Below are positions 21,431 to 31,098 of a stretch of 64,000 bases of DNA, piece by piece (the first letter of the stretch is position 1; each line of letters opens with the position of its first letter). Below the pieces are notes generated by a model. It saw only the letters and a list, made by a program, of their open reading frames with translations. It did no database searches and was not told the DNA's origin. A program made the translations under genes and the position numbers. This DNA is from Chara braunii (taxonomy: Eukaryota > Streptophyta > Charophyceae > Charales > Characeae). The stretch spans positions 58,076 to 122,075 of the forward strand of contig BFEA01000611.1 in the NCBI GenBank assembly GCA_003427395.1, in the 5' to 3' direction.

Positions 21431-22115
21431 ACTCCGAATTACGGGCGGGAAACCCTTTGTTGTACCAATGAGACTGACCCTTCGTACTACCGCTAACATA
21501 GCCCCACGAGTTTCTCCCGCGATGACGGGGACCCTTCGCATGATTACCTGGGACAACAGTCAGACATCCAAGGACGCAGACAACAGTGATGATGATGATG
21601 ATCCCGTAATCCTGGAGATGGCACAAGAACGTATCCATTACCCCATGCAACGGACAAATGTTAAAGCGTTGAGCAGGACTATCTAAGATTTGCAAAGAAC
21701 ACAGGCTATGATTATGGGAGAACCTCTCGTACAGATTTTAAGGATGGTCGATTCTTCGGAACCCCCTCGAACCCTGTACGACGGGATCTCCCCTCTTCTC
21801 GCCCGATACAATAACAAAAGGCACTACTGCGATATCACGGATCTCCCGAAGTCTCTGTTGACACCCGCAAAAGAAATTTGATTGTTATGATTGGGGGTAG
21901 AGATCAACTCTTTGGAACCCCCTGAGCGCCTCGAGAACGGGCTCGGGATCAAGATTGCAACGAAACTTGTGCCATGGCAAGACATTCGAGACGGGGTAAC
22001 ATCTGAAGAACACGTGGCCATCCGAGAACAAGATGCACAGATGATGGCTACAGTGTTCTCCTAGAGATCAGATAACTCATTCATCTCCGCGCCCCTGCCA
22101 GAAAATACCAGGCGG
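21431..22115 (+). pseudogene. Decayed E2 pol linker
   Basis: Short frames (21468-21686, 21690-21881) with no recognised domain, lying between protease and RT where a linker is expected. Two occurrences of ggaaccccct recur here (about 21759 and 21920) and again at 27750 before the right long repeat. Confidence 0.4.
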
Positions 22116-23729
22116 GTGGATACAAAACACATCGATGTGAGGATATCGGATGAGTCGTATGAGTTGCACGTACCTCGATATGTGCCTGATGAGATTCATC
22201 ACCTAATCGCAGACATTCTAAAGGAGTACAAAGGAGCGATCAGTATGACGGACACAGACATCGGACCATCGTTAGTCATACAGCACGAGATCCAGACAGG
22301 AAATCACTCCCCAATTCACTGTAAACCTTACTGATATTCCCTGGTAGAGCGGAGAAAGGCTCTCGAGCGGATTCGAGAATTTGAAGCAAGCGGTTGGATC
22401 GAACCTGCCACCGGACCATGGTCGTTTCCGGTAGTATTCAAGTTAGTACCGAAAAAGAACGGATCGATTCGCATATGCATTGATTATCGCAATTTGAATG
22501 ACATCACGATCAAAAAAGTGTATCCCCTCCCCCGGATTGATGATTTGCTGAATGCAATTGGATGTGCTAATTACTTCCGTAAGTTTGATATTCGGCATGG
22601 CTTCCACCACATTCTGGTTAAGGAGGAAGATCGGCCGAACATGGCCTTCGTACTGTTTGAGGGCACGTGGCAATGGGTTCGGTGTCCGATGGGGATTTGC
22701 AATGCGTCGGCCACGTTTCAGCGAGCCATGAACGTCACGTTTCAGAACTTCGTCAATAACACACGGTTAACGCAGAGAATGATCAACTTCTGCGTCATCG
22801 TGTACATGGACGACATCCTGGTCTATTCAGAGACCTATCACGACCATGCGCAGCATATCGAGTGGGCGTTGGGTGCTCTGAGAAACGCCGGATTCAAGAT
22901 TGCGCTCGAAAATAGTGAATTTTTCCTTTCGGAAATTTTGTTCTTGGGCTACGTTGTGACACGTGGAGGACTGCGGCCTGACTCGAGAAAGGTCGCGGCG
23001 GTGAAGGAAGCTCCTGTTCCCACGTCACTGACGCAGGTTCGAGCCTTCTTGGGGTTAGCCTCGTACTATCGTCGTTTCATCAAGGGCTTCGCCGCGATTG
23101 CACGACCCTTAACGAACTTGTTACGGAAGGACCAGCCCCTCAGTTGGGACGCAGGGTGCGAACAAGCCTTCGCGACCCTCAAGGAAGCTCTAGCAACGAT
23201 GCCTATTTTGATCTGACCGGACCCCGCGAAGCAGTTCATTCTCATCACGGACTGGCAGCCGGAGGCTATTTCCGCTATTTTAGCGCAGAAAGGGAACGAT
23301 GGCCACGAACATGTCATCGAATATGCGTCGCGAACAGTACCAGACGAGCGGAGGAATGACTCGGCCCCGCAGGGCGAATGCTACGCAATAGTGTGGGGAA
23401 TCCAACACTTTCGTCCGTACCTGTACGGACATAAGTTCCTCCTTGTCACTGATCACGAGCCCTTGCTAGCGCTGAAGCGACTCACTAACTACACGGGCAT
23501 GATTGGATGCTGGGCGGTGCGCCTACAGGAATACGACTTCGACATCATCCATCGAAAAACGGAGAGGCACGACAACGCGGACGGGCTGACACGTCTGCAT
23601 CGACCAGCTAAAGTGCCTAAGGCGGAAGAGATCATCCCGTGGAAGGAACCGGAATCGGCGAACGGACCCAAGTACGGACAAGTGGCAGTCCTTCCACGTG
23701 GCAAGAAGCAGGCAGGTGACCATGGGTGA
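22116..23729 (+). pseudogene. E2 reverse transcriptase-RNase H
   Basis: A single frame of 538 codons broken only by two TGA codons (22332-22334, 23214-23216). RT motifs appear in order: CIDYRNLND near 22482, KFDIRHGFHHI near 22580, [14 protein letters not shown] near 22694, and the catalytic YMDD at 22803-22814, then LGYVV near 22948. RNase H follows with ITDW, GECYA, VTDHE and ADGL, which supply the D-E-D-D active site. RT copies the element RNA and RNase H degrades the RNA strand. Both stops fall where an arginine CGA codon would fit the family pattern. Confidence 0.92.
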
Positions 23730-24081
23730 CGGAAGTAACCCTACAACTCCCCTTTCTCCCTTCCCCTCCTCATCTCTCCTCTCCCTGCCTGATAAATTTT
23801 GTTATTTTTGTGAAGCAATTTCCCGCGTATATTCGGTCTCTATGCGCCCTAGCGGGGAGGGAGATGCGGAATGGATAGATTGTCGACAGTGTGTCGCACG
23901 AGCCCACGACTTGTGCATCCAATACCGAAATGACAGTAAGCCTTGGTTGTGCCCCTTGTGTCGGGTTGATAAGATCCCGACCGAGGCTCACTTTCTGGAT
24001 GCCACGTCCGAAGGGTTGGAAAAGACCCCGGGCCGGAGGCTTAGAAGAATCGAGGTATGGACGGATATCGCCTTGCAGTGA
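23722..24081 (+). pseudogene. E2 PHD-like zinc finger between RNase H and integrase
   Basis: The frame (open from 23698; first ATG 23722) shows a C4HC3 metal-binding pattern spanning 23800-23961: CX2C, 23 residues, CX2C, X4, H, X2, C, 11 residues, CX2C, with the tryptophan two residues before the seventh cysteine (W-L-C-P-L-C) and a W before the third. That is the PHD-finger signature, a fold that usually reads histone-tail modifications in the nucleus. It is preceded by a Ser/Pro-rich linker. The frame is offset by one from RNase H and by two from integrase, so small indels have occurred. In chromoviruses a chromodomain after integrase does targeting; a PHD finger in this position is unusual. 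RING-type alternatives are less likely given the C4HC3 order. Confidence 0.7.
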
Positions 24082-24083
24082 TT

Positions 24084-25473
24084 GCCACCCTAGTAGGTAA
24101 CCCCTTCCAGGACTTCACCAAAGAAGATGGAAGGAGGGTCAATGAAAGGGCTCGGGACTACCGCTGGAATGAGGGACGGTTGGAAAAACGGAAAACGGAT
24201 GGTAGTGGGATTTGAATGGTGGTGCCACACCTGTTGATGAGGTATGACTGGGTGAAGACAGCGCACGAGGAAATGACTGCCCATTTTGCCGTACGGATTA
24301 CGGAGTCGGCAATCGACAAAAATGAGTGGTATTGGTCCAATATTCGTGACGATGTGAAGTTCATCGTCGCGAACTGTCAGGTCTGCGCTGATGACAAGAC
24401 GCCGATTCAACCGCCAAGATCAATAGTACCGACGGTAGTTGAGCGGCCTTTTCAAAGGGTTAGCATGGATACCACCGATATTGTGGTGCCCCCTGGACCC
24501 AATCGCTGTGAATATTCAATCCTACTCGTGTTCGTGGACCATTTTTCAAAATGGATCGAGGCGTATCCCTGTCGTATGTGACAAGCGACCGAAATTGCGC
24601 GATACATCAATCGGTTTTTAGGGATGCACCAGGACACGGAGGAAATTCTGACCGATAATGGGGTACAATTCAGGGGAGAAGTCTTGAGGAATCTGGTCAT
24701 ATTCGATGTCTACCGCACCCCATATGTCGCAATCTAACAGGCTGGTAGAAAATGCAAATAGGGTGATAAAGACTGCACTACAACGCAATATCGTGGCGCG
24801 GGACCCCAGACCCTGGCCCAATATCGTAGATCACATCTTGGCAGTCCATTGAGGGACGCCCCACGAATCGACGAGCCTAAGCCCGTTCCAATTACGGACC
24901 AATAGTGTGGCTTGCGTTTCGATACCGAGCCTCCCGGATGAGTCGTCGTTGAGCCTCCCGGATGAGTCGTCGTTGAACCGACGGCCTACGAGAACCACGG
25001 TTCGGGACAAGGCCAAGCGACACATGGAATTGATGGAAATGTCTCTGCCTCGATTGGCCCGAAAACGACACAAAATGACCGAGTTGGCCCACGACCGACA
25101 TGTTCGCAGTTACGAGGCCCTGAACGGGAACGCGGGTCCACGGCACCAGTACAAATTAGGGGACTTGGTGCAGGTGAGGAAATGTGCTCGCCAAGGGAAG
25201 ATAGCGCCACGATTCTTCGGGCGATTTCTCGTGATTGAGCTCGGCCCGAACGGAGTGAACACGGTGCGCCTCGTGCCAGAGGTCTTAGGGAGCCGATCGG
25301 CCCGGCCGATCGTATGCCACTTGTCCTATCTACGTCCCCTCCCTTCCTCCCCATCTCGTGCACCCTTTTCCTCTTCCTTGGCTACTGAAGAAGACGATGA
25401 CTCTCCATCGCTTTCTTCCTCCCCTGCATCTCTCGCCTTTTCCCATACTCCGTCCCCGCCACCATCGCCATGA
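24084..25473 (+). pseudogene. E2 integrase
   Basis: The frame is open upstream and is interrupted by TGA at 24213-24215 just before ATG 24216. The HHCC zinc domain is visible (H-X5-H at residues 17-23 and C-Q-V-C at 54-57 of that ORF). The catalytic D-D-E follows: D in SMDTTD near 24468, D in ILTDNGVQF near 24652, and E in RLVENANRV near 24742. Further breaks are TGA 24579-24581, a frameshift near 24720 and TGA 24850-24852. The C-terminal part (24907-25473) has a GPY/F-like segment (RFFGRFLVIELGPNG) and ends in a Ser/Pro-rich tail. No chromodomain is seen. A 24-bp direct repeat (cctcccggatgagtcgtcgt...) lies at about 24928-24975. Confidence 0.88.
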
Positions 25474-25952
25474 GTTTTCTTACGGAGCGAGCTCTCGGCG
25501 ATCATCTGCTAGCGCTACGAGGCTACATCTCAGCGATTCGGCAGGTTCATCATCCACGGTTCAACCTGGATCTTCGCCGACTCGCGCAATTCTTCTGCAC
25601 TTCGGATGTATATGCAGCAGCCGAGCTCCAATTCGCGGGCAGTCACCAGGCAGTTGTGCTATCAGAGGCAGTAGCTGTCCATCGGCGGTCAGCTCCAGGG
25701 ATCAGCCACGTGTCCACAGTTGTCGTCTTCAATGGCGATATCAGCACAATCAGTCCGCTGCAGCATACAACTATCCGGACGCCACTGAGGGAGTGGGGAC
25801 AACAATTGGCAGCGGAGTGGAACCACTGGCTCACGCGCCACGGGGACAATCTTGTCCCTACAGACGACATCGATCTTGGTGGGACTAAAACATCCCAGCA
25901 CAAGCCGGCGATGGTGCTTCCGGAACTTATCCCCTTTCAGTGTCCCCAATGA
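25470..25952 (+). CDS. E2 accessory ORF A, unknown function
   Basis: 161 codons, ATG at 25470 overlapping the integrase stop as ATGA. The composition is balanced and looks coding (LGDHLLALRGYISAIRQVHH; LREWGQQLAAEWNHWL), probably alpha-helical, with no recognised motif or membrane segment. It lies where some Ty3/gypsy elements carry an env-like or additional ORF, but no signal peptide or transmembrane helix supports an envelope. The next ORF also starts by an ATGA overlap. Intact in this copy, although pol is not. Confidence 0.5.
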   Translation: MSFLTERALGDHLLALRGYISAIRQVHHPRFNLDLRRLAQFFCTSDVYAAAELQFAGSHQAVVLSEAVAVHRRSAPGISHVSTVVVFNGDISTISPLQHTTIRTPLREWGQQLAAEWNHWLTRHGDNLVPTDDIDLGGTKTSQHKPAMVLPELIPFQCPQ

Positions 25953-26368
25953 ACGGCTCCCAACTCTCCACCTTCGCCCTTCCATCTCTCTTCCCACCTT
26001 TCGGCAGTCTGGTCTTCACCCTCGCTTCTTTTTCTGTCTGGAGCCGCTCGCTGTCCCACTTCTCGATCCAAGGCAGTGGAGGCTTTGGTGTGAACACTTC
26101 GTCGATCTTTCGGTGTGCCTGGTCGGAGTGCGACTCATATGGACCAGGGATGAAGAGCATCCAGGCTTGGAGGACGAACGTGGAGGGCGATCTTCTCGGA
26201 TTCCTGTTCGGATATGTGTGGCCCTGCCATCGCCAGCTGATCGTGCAGGAGCTCACAGTTCCTCTCGCGCGGTTGGTTGACGATCTCCCCTTTGAGATTG
26301 TCTCGCAGAGTGACGAGAGCCCGGTCCCGCACGTCCTCACACGAACGCTGACGCCGTACCTTCAGTGA
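25949..26368 (+). CDS. E2 accessory ORF B, unknown function
   Basis: 140 codons from ATG 25949, which overlaps the stop of ORF A (ATGA), one phase back. Hydrophobic and aromatic N-terminal half (FALPSLFPPFGSLVFTLASF) that could be a membrane-inserting segment, then a more polar half. It ends at TGA 26368, overlapping a GTG that opens the next frame. It may be one protein with ORF A separated by a frameshift. Confidence 0.4.
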   Translation: MNGSQLSTFALPSLFPPFGSLVFTLASFSVWSRSLSHFSIQGSGGFGVNTSSIFRCAWSECDSYGPGMKSIQAWRTNVEGDLLGFLFGYVWPCHRQLIVQELTVPLARLVDDLPFEIVSQSDESPVPHVLTRTLTPYLQ

Positions 26369-26550
26369 TCAGCGTGCCTGGAGGAGCCGGGAAGCGGCCG
26401 CAACCCGTCATCGCAACGGGATATCTAGACCCACGGGAGAAAATCGACCTCGCTTTCTTCCAGGATCGAACGGCCTCTGAAGACGAGGAGTTAGCGATCG
26501 AAGAAGAAGAAGAGAAGAAGAAGAAGAAGAAGAAGAAGAAGAAGAAGAAG

Positions 26551-26581
<31 letters not shown>

Positions 26582-27044
26582 TGAGGAGGACGATGAGGAA
26601 GAGACACCGGAAGAGGGGAGTTATAGTGAACACAACGAAGAGGAGCAGAGTGAGGAGGAAGAAGAAGAAGAGCAAGGCGAAGAAGAGGAAGAGCTAGCGC
26701 TGGAAGAATCTGAGTGGGGGATCTTGGCGGAGGAGGCGGAACAAACGGACGCTCAGGCAGAGGACCCCGAGGCGGCGCGCAAGAGAGAGGAGATCGCGGC
26801 CGGAAAGCGACAGCTGGAATTCGCCAGCGGAGCAAATCTGCAGATCGTCGACGATCCGGCCCAAGATCCGGAGCCGCCCAAGCCCGAAGATGGAGACCCA
26901 GTGCCCGAGACTTCGAGCGCACTGACATGGCGGCGACGAAGCCGATCCCCCTCCCCCTCCATCTCCGACCGTCCACCAGTTCGAGCCCGTTCTGATGCGG
27001 GCCATCGGGCTTTGTCCCCGGTCGTTATCCCGCCGTCCCTTTGA
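26365..27044 (+). pseudogene. E2 acidic accessory ORF with (GAA)n
   Basis: The N-terminal part (to ~26500) reads as a balanced sequence ending in acidic residues. A GAA/AAG microsatellite follows at 26503-26580. After it the coding phase moves: continuing in the phase that ends at 27044 gives a long Glu/Asp-rich stretch, then Pro/Arg/Ser-rich sequence. The poly-Lys reading of the starting phase is therefore probably the result of a microsatellite length change. Function unknown; acidic low-complexity proteins often contact chromatin or basic partners, which is speculation here. Confidence 0.45.
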
Positions 27045-27522
27045 CCATCTCACCCTTCGCCAGATTACCACCCATGTCACCTTCCCCCGTAACCCCTTCC
27101 CCATCGACACCTTCCGATTCTTCTACGCTACTCGCCTTGTTGTTACTGTTCACCCCCATCCCTCGACTCAATGCGCCCTCCCCGACTTCTGCCTTCACAC
27201 CCTTCTCCTTAGTGCCGCGTGGCGAGGCCACAATATCGTCGAAGTTTATTGCATGATTACGGGGACTATCCCCGCATGCGAGAACTACGACCATTTCCGC
27301 ACGACACTCTTCCGAACCTTCACCACTCTGTATCCCGATTACCTCGCCTCCCTCCCCCACAGTGATAATCGCTTCCCCCGTTTCCACCGGATCGTCCGAT
27401 ATCAGGAGCTTCCGGAAACGGTGGCGAGGATGGAAAGTTTCTTACCCCAGCTCCCGATTAACCCTCCCCCTCGCCATGCCCCCATGTATCGTCTCCCCTT
27501 CCCCCTCCCCGGTGCACACTGA
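26995..27522 (+). CDS. E2 accessory ORF C, unknown function
   Basis: 176 codons from ATG 26995, overlapping the acidic ORF by 50 nt in another phase. The central region looks genuinely coding (FRTTLFRTFTTLYPDYLASL; HRIVRYQELPETVARMESFL) with helix-forming segments, and the C-terminus is Pro/His-rich. It has no recognised domain. It is the last ORF before the right long repeat. Confidence 0.45.
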   Translation: MRAIGLCPRSLSRRPFDHLTLRQITTHVTFPRNPFPIDTFRFFYATRLVVTVHPHPSTQCALPDFCLHTLLLSAAWRGHNIVEVYCMITGTIPACENYDHFRTTLFRTFTTLYPDYLASLPHSDNRFPRFHRIVRYQELPETVARMESFLPQLPINPPPRHAPMYRLPFPLPGAH

Positions 27523-27770
27523 TGATCGGTTGATTGGTGTGCGTGCCACGACGATGGCACAAATAATCCTCTCCTTGGATTGACGAGAGCCCTCCTGAGG
27601 AATTTGTAGGACAGAGCCCGTATGCCATGTTGGATGACGTCCACACTCCTTCACACGGTAAGTGGCAAAGTAGAAAGCTCTGCGTGTCGATCAATTAGAC
27701 AAATCGACACGTGTCAAGATTCAAGCAAGCAGGAGCTTGCTTAAGATTGGAACCCCCTGGGCGTCACATA
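27523..27770 (+). other. E2 3' untranslated region
   Basis: No ORF. Ends gattggaaccccctgggcg then tcacata directly before the right long repeat. A canonical polypurine tract is not evident. Confidence 0.5.
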
Positions 27771-28526
27771 TGTGACGAACCGATTTCGGTTTCGCGCGAT
27801 TTTCTGCGCGATAACAATGAGGGGTCCTAAGCTGGGAAGGATGGACCAATTACGGGAGATCGGGATTGAAGGGAAATTGCATCAGTGTCCTCGCTTCTTC
27901 GTCTTTTTGCATCGTCTCTTTTCAGATGGCTGGGTTCAGGCCCGGGCAAGTCCCGGGGATGATTGACGGGTGATGCGCCGCCACAAGCGCGCGAATAATA
28001 TTAGTTGACGTCGTTCCTTTTCGTTTTCTGTTGTTGGATTTTAGGCGCGGAGGCCACGCGAGAATTTTTGCTTCGTTCTTTTTGAATTAAATTTCCCTTT
28101 TGAATCTTGTCAAGCCCCAATGGCTCTCGGAATTTCAAACTTTCTTTTCGAAAATTTGTGCTTTTTGCTTTCTCTTCATTAGATAGGAATTTAGGATTTT
28201 CTTTTGCCGCGCGACACTTTTCGCTTACGCACTTCTTTGTGCGGCTGCAGTGAAACTCTGATTAGTCGGCGCCCTTAATCGTGTGTGTAACTATAATTTT
28301 GGGCGGGCGCCATTGTAACTGTATCTTTCTTCCTGAACTTCGTCTTTCCCGCTATCGCTTTCTCTTGCTGTGTCTAGCCAGCCCGCGGCCTGCATGCTCG
28401 GATCGATGTGTGGAGAGTGGCTACGACCCCCACGCTGCGATCTGGCCATGCAAAACGCATGCGCTTTCTCTCCTTATCTCCTTTCTAAGTCCTTGCAATT
28501 CCGTGTTCTTTGCGCATGCATGCACG

Positions 28527-28533
28527 CTATAAA
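28527..28533 (+). promoter_or_regulatory. TATA box in E2 right repeat
   Basis: ctataaa directly after a gcatgcatgcacg run, in the same context as 18344-18350. Confidence 0.55.
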
Positions 28534-29460
28534 TTCCGGCTGCGCGGATTAGATAACTCTCTTAACCAGCTGTTGGAAACTCGGGGTAGCGCGATCAGTG
28601 AGGGTCGGCTCACGAGCGAAGTAAGAGGTGAGTTGAAGTGGGAGTCGGGTGACCCGACGAGCTGGTGCCAAACGCGCGGGGTTGACGCGGGCCACGACGG
28701 ACTGTGGGCACTGGCGAACCTGACGGGTGCGGGAAGACTAAGCGGGTTGACGACTTCGTGGGTTGGTCCGTGACGACGGACTGTCCACATCGGAGAGAGA
28801 GAGAGAGGAAGAGGGAGCTCATAGCTGAGGTTGATGAACGTGGATTTGCAGTTTCCTTTGTCTTTTCCCCCTCTTTGCTTTTGTACATAAATTTTGATCT
28901 CGGCTCAGGGCGATTCGCCGTTTTTGTTTTCGGAATCTTGGCTTGGTTTCAACCCACACTCGTTTTTTTGCGATTTTTGTTTGTTGTGTGTTTTGTCAAA
29001 TGAATGGATGAATGAATGTCATGTCTATTGCGTGTCTTTTCGGCTGATCCTTGCCTTTGCTTGTCATTTTGATACACTCAAGAGCATAGTAGGAATTTTT
29101 GCGTACTCATCAATACTGTTGTTTATTCCCTTTTGAACTACTGTTGTTGTTGCACCTTGCATGCTCGGGAATGATTGCGTACGGGATCATGGAGTGATTA
29201 GATGATTGGGTAGCTGTTGTCCAGAAACAAGCGAATACCTCGCGGGGATGCGTGTAAGTGCGATCTGATGTGTGCAGCCTACACGTATCCACGAGCGCCG
29301 ATTCGCAACCATTGACGAACTTGACACCTTCGACATCGGGTAGGCAGGAATTTTCCTTCCCCCACGCACCTAAACGCATAGGAATTTCCGATATCACACC
29401 GGAAATTCCCCCTGCCGACTAGACACGTGCGGAAGAATTCCATCACACCACGATGAGAAG

Positions 29461-30063
29461 ATGACATACTCGAGGGACTCAGATTCGTCGTGGGATCCGA
29501 AGTATTTCGACCCCTGGGTGAGAGAGTATCTTAGACAGAGGCGCCCGGAATTCCCCTGCCTGGTCGAGAATCGATTGTGCCCGAGGGAGTTTCACTGTGC
29601 CACCACTAGCGATCCGAGGTGCCCCGATTTTCCCACTTCAGACAACACTCATTACTTCATATCCCCCGGCTTCGTTGTTATAGCTACCAACTTCCCTCCC
29701 TTCCGTCTCCTCCTCCCGTATCACCAACTCACGGTGGTACCGTGGAATTCCATCGCTCCATACTGGCCCCGCACGCCTTGCGGAAATTGTCGGCGACGCG
29801 GTAACCGACGAGCCCCTGAAACTAGAGGGCCAAAACGCGCGACGACAGACGTCACGTGCCGACACCCAAAGGACCAACTCATCGGGAACACGACTATCCC
29901 GGGCGAGCCTCTCCCCAAACCGCCACCGCCAAAACAGACGAATCGGATGAGTCGGGATGACCTTGAATGCACCGCGCATGCCATCTGCCTTATGCTGCCT
30001 GACATAGAACGCCAACAGACCGGAAGGAACTCGCCCTTAGCCCTATTGCATCTATGCCCCTGA
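29461..30063 (+). CDS. E2 leader ORF of unknown function (right copy)
   Basis: 200 codons, uninterrupted; the second copy of the ORF at 19273. The first ~118 residues align closely with the left copy, including the Trp/Tyr-rich start and the CGNCRRR cluster. A 4-base deletion (near 29831) changes phase relative to the left copy, yet both end at the same stop region. No recognised domain. It lies within the repeat, downstream of its TATA box, so it would be in the 5' part of a transcript. Confidence 0.5.
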   Translation: MTYSRDSDSSWDPKYFDPWVREYLRQRRPEFPCLVENRLCPREFHCATTSDPRCPDFPTSDNTHYFISPGFVVIATNFPPFRLLLPYHQLTVVPWNSIAPYWPRTPCGNCRRRGNRRAPETRGPKRATTDVTCRHPKDQLIGNTTIPGEPLPKPPPPKQTNRMSRDDLECTAHAICLMLPDIERQQTGRNSPLALLHLCP

Positions 30064-30101
30064 AACCTTGCCACAGGAGATCTCAGTTCTGACCTGGGAC
30101 T

Positions 30102-30872
30102 CCACCCCCACTTTCCTAAAAATCATTGGCACAACTCTTCTCGCACTTCCAGGCCCACATCCCACTCCGATCAGGAAGTCGCGCCGGGCGTGAGGTTGGG
30201 TGTCACACTGTAGTAGATTGTCTGGGCCTGGCGTCCGAAGTTCCCGTTCGACAAGGCTCGTCCGATTCTGCTTCCACCAGGGCTGGGCAACGTATCAGCC
30301 CTGGTGCCTATAACTGCTGTTCGGTCCAAGTTACCTGCCCATTGGTAGGGTAATGGTCCTGAGTGCTGGTCACACTGTGGTAGGACAGTGGGATAGGGGG
30401 TGCGCTAGGAGTATTGACATGAGGATGGGATGGGAGGTGGTCTCATATTCCAGGACACCCACGGCCTACTGCTCCAGGTGATCACTGTGTACTCAGTGAC
30501 TGATCTCTACAACACCATGGACTTATTTAAAAAAAAAAAGAAAAAAGTAAAGACCCAAGTTGAACTTGAAGTTCAGGCAACTATGTTGCTAACGGAAATG
30601 AGTTCTGACTAGGCAACGGAAACACATGGTGTCAGGTCGTTCACATGCCAGGTTCGACAAGGCAATAAAAAAGTCGCCGCACTTTCTAATAAGCGCAAAC
30701 ATCATAACTGCAGGGGCAGGCAGTGGTATGCAGAGGGCCTAAGTTGAATAGCGTCAAAATAATACTGCTAGTTTTGCTTTTTTTTCACATTCGAAACTGC
30801 CGCCCTGACAAAACTGCATCTAGTGTTTTTTTTGCGTAGTTGAATATTTTTTTTTTTCCGTTTCTTTTATAG
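30102..30872. other. Intergenic, unassigned
   Basis: No recognisable gene. Contains a short A-rich tract (30529-30546) that may end a retroposon, and T-rich runs near 30779 and 30848. Confidence 0.35.
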
Positions 30873-31098
30873 AAGTTCAGGTTGCTGTAGAGGTTGGATA
30901 CTAGGCATATGACAGTCACCCTCAGTAATCGGGCATTCGATTATCCGGATGGGCCCCTCAGATGACCCCAATTACCCTTCCTCTCATCTGTTGCCCTGGC
31001 GCACCCCTACCCCTCCTGTCCTACCCACCTGGGACCATCACCCGTCACCATCTTGGTGGGGTGACCTGACCAGACAGCGGTTGCAGGCACCCGCATAT
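30873..31098. repeat. Interspersed repeat, copy 1
   Basis: The start (gtt-aggttg-tgtagaggttggat-ctag-catatg) and the end (ggtgacctgaccagacagcggttg-aggcacc) both recur at 38696-38740 and 39330-39362, where they are separated by additional sequence. Poly-T precedes both copies. Probably a non-autonomous retroposon. Confidence 0.6.

Larger units (their letters stand above)
18014..27770 (+). mobile_element. E2: Ty3/gypsy retrotransposon with PHD finger and extra 3' ORFs
   Basis: The order on the plus strand is long repeat (LTR, 5'-truncated), zinc knuckle, protease, RT, RNase H, PHD-like finger, HHCC integrase, accessory ORFs, then a second copy of the long repeat at 27771. RT before integrase defines Ty3/gypsy. 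A capsid-like region is not evident before the zinc knuckle. An insertion with an N gap interrupts the protease-RT linker. Five TGA stops and several frameshifts indicate a dead copy. No polypurine tract is evident before 27771, where a perfect 16-bp palindrome spans the border. Confidence 0.88.
27771..30101 (+). repeat. E2 right long repeat (~2.33 kb), probable 3' LTR
   Basis: Starts TGTGACGAACC like the fragment at 10134. Left part matches 10134-10894 and the rest matches 18014-19909; summed without overlap those two pieces give ~2.32 kb, close to the 2331 bp here. Divergence begins at exactly the same word (acctgggac) in both copies. That equality argues for an unusually long LTR that includes the ORF at 29461, rather than a randomly truncated second element. 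The 3' end lacks a canonical CA and no target duplication was found. Confidence 0.7.

Noticed and set aside
25689-27110. Minus-strand ORFs overlapping the E2 accessory region
   Set aside because: Shadows of plus-strand frames; repetitive Phe/Leu runs come from (GAA)n.
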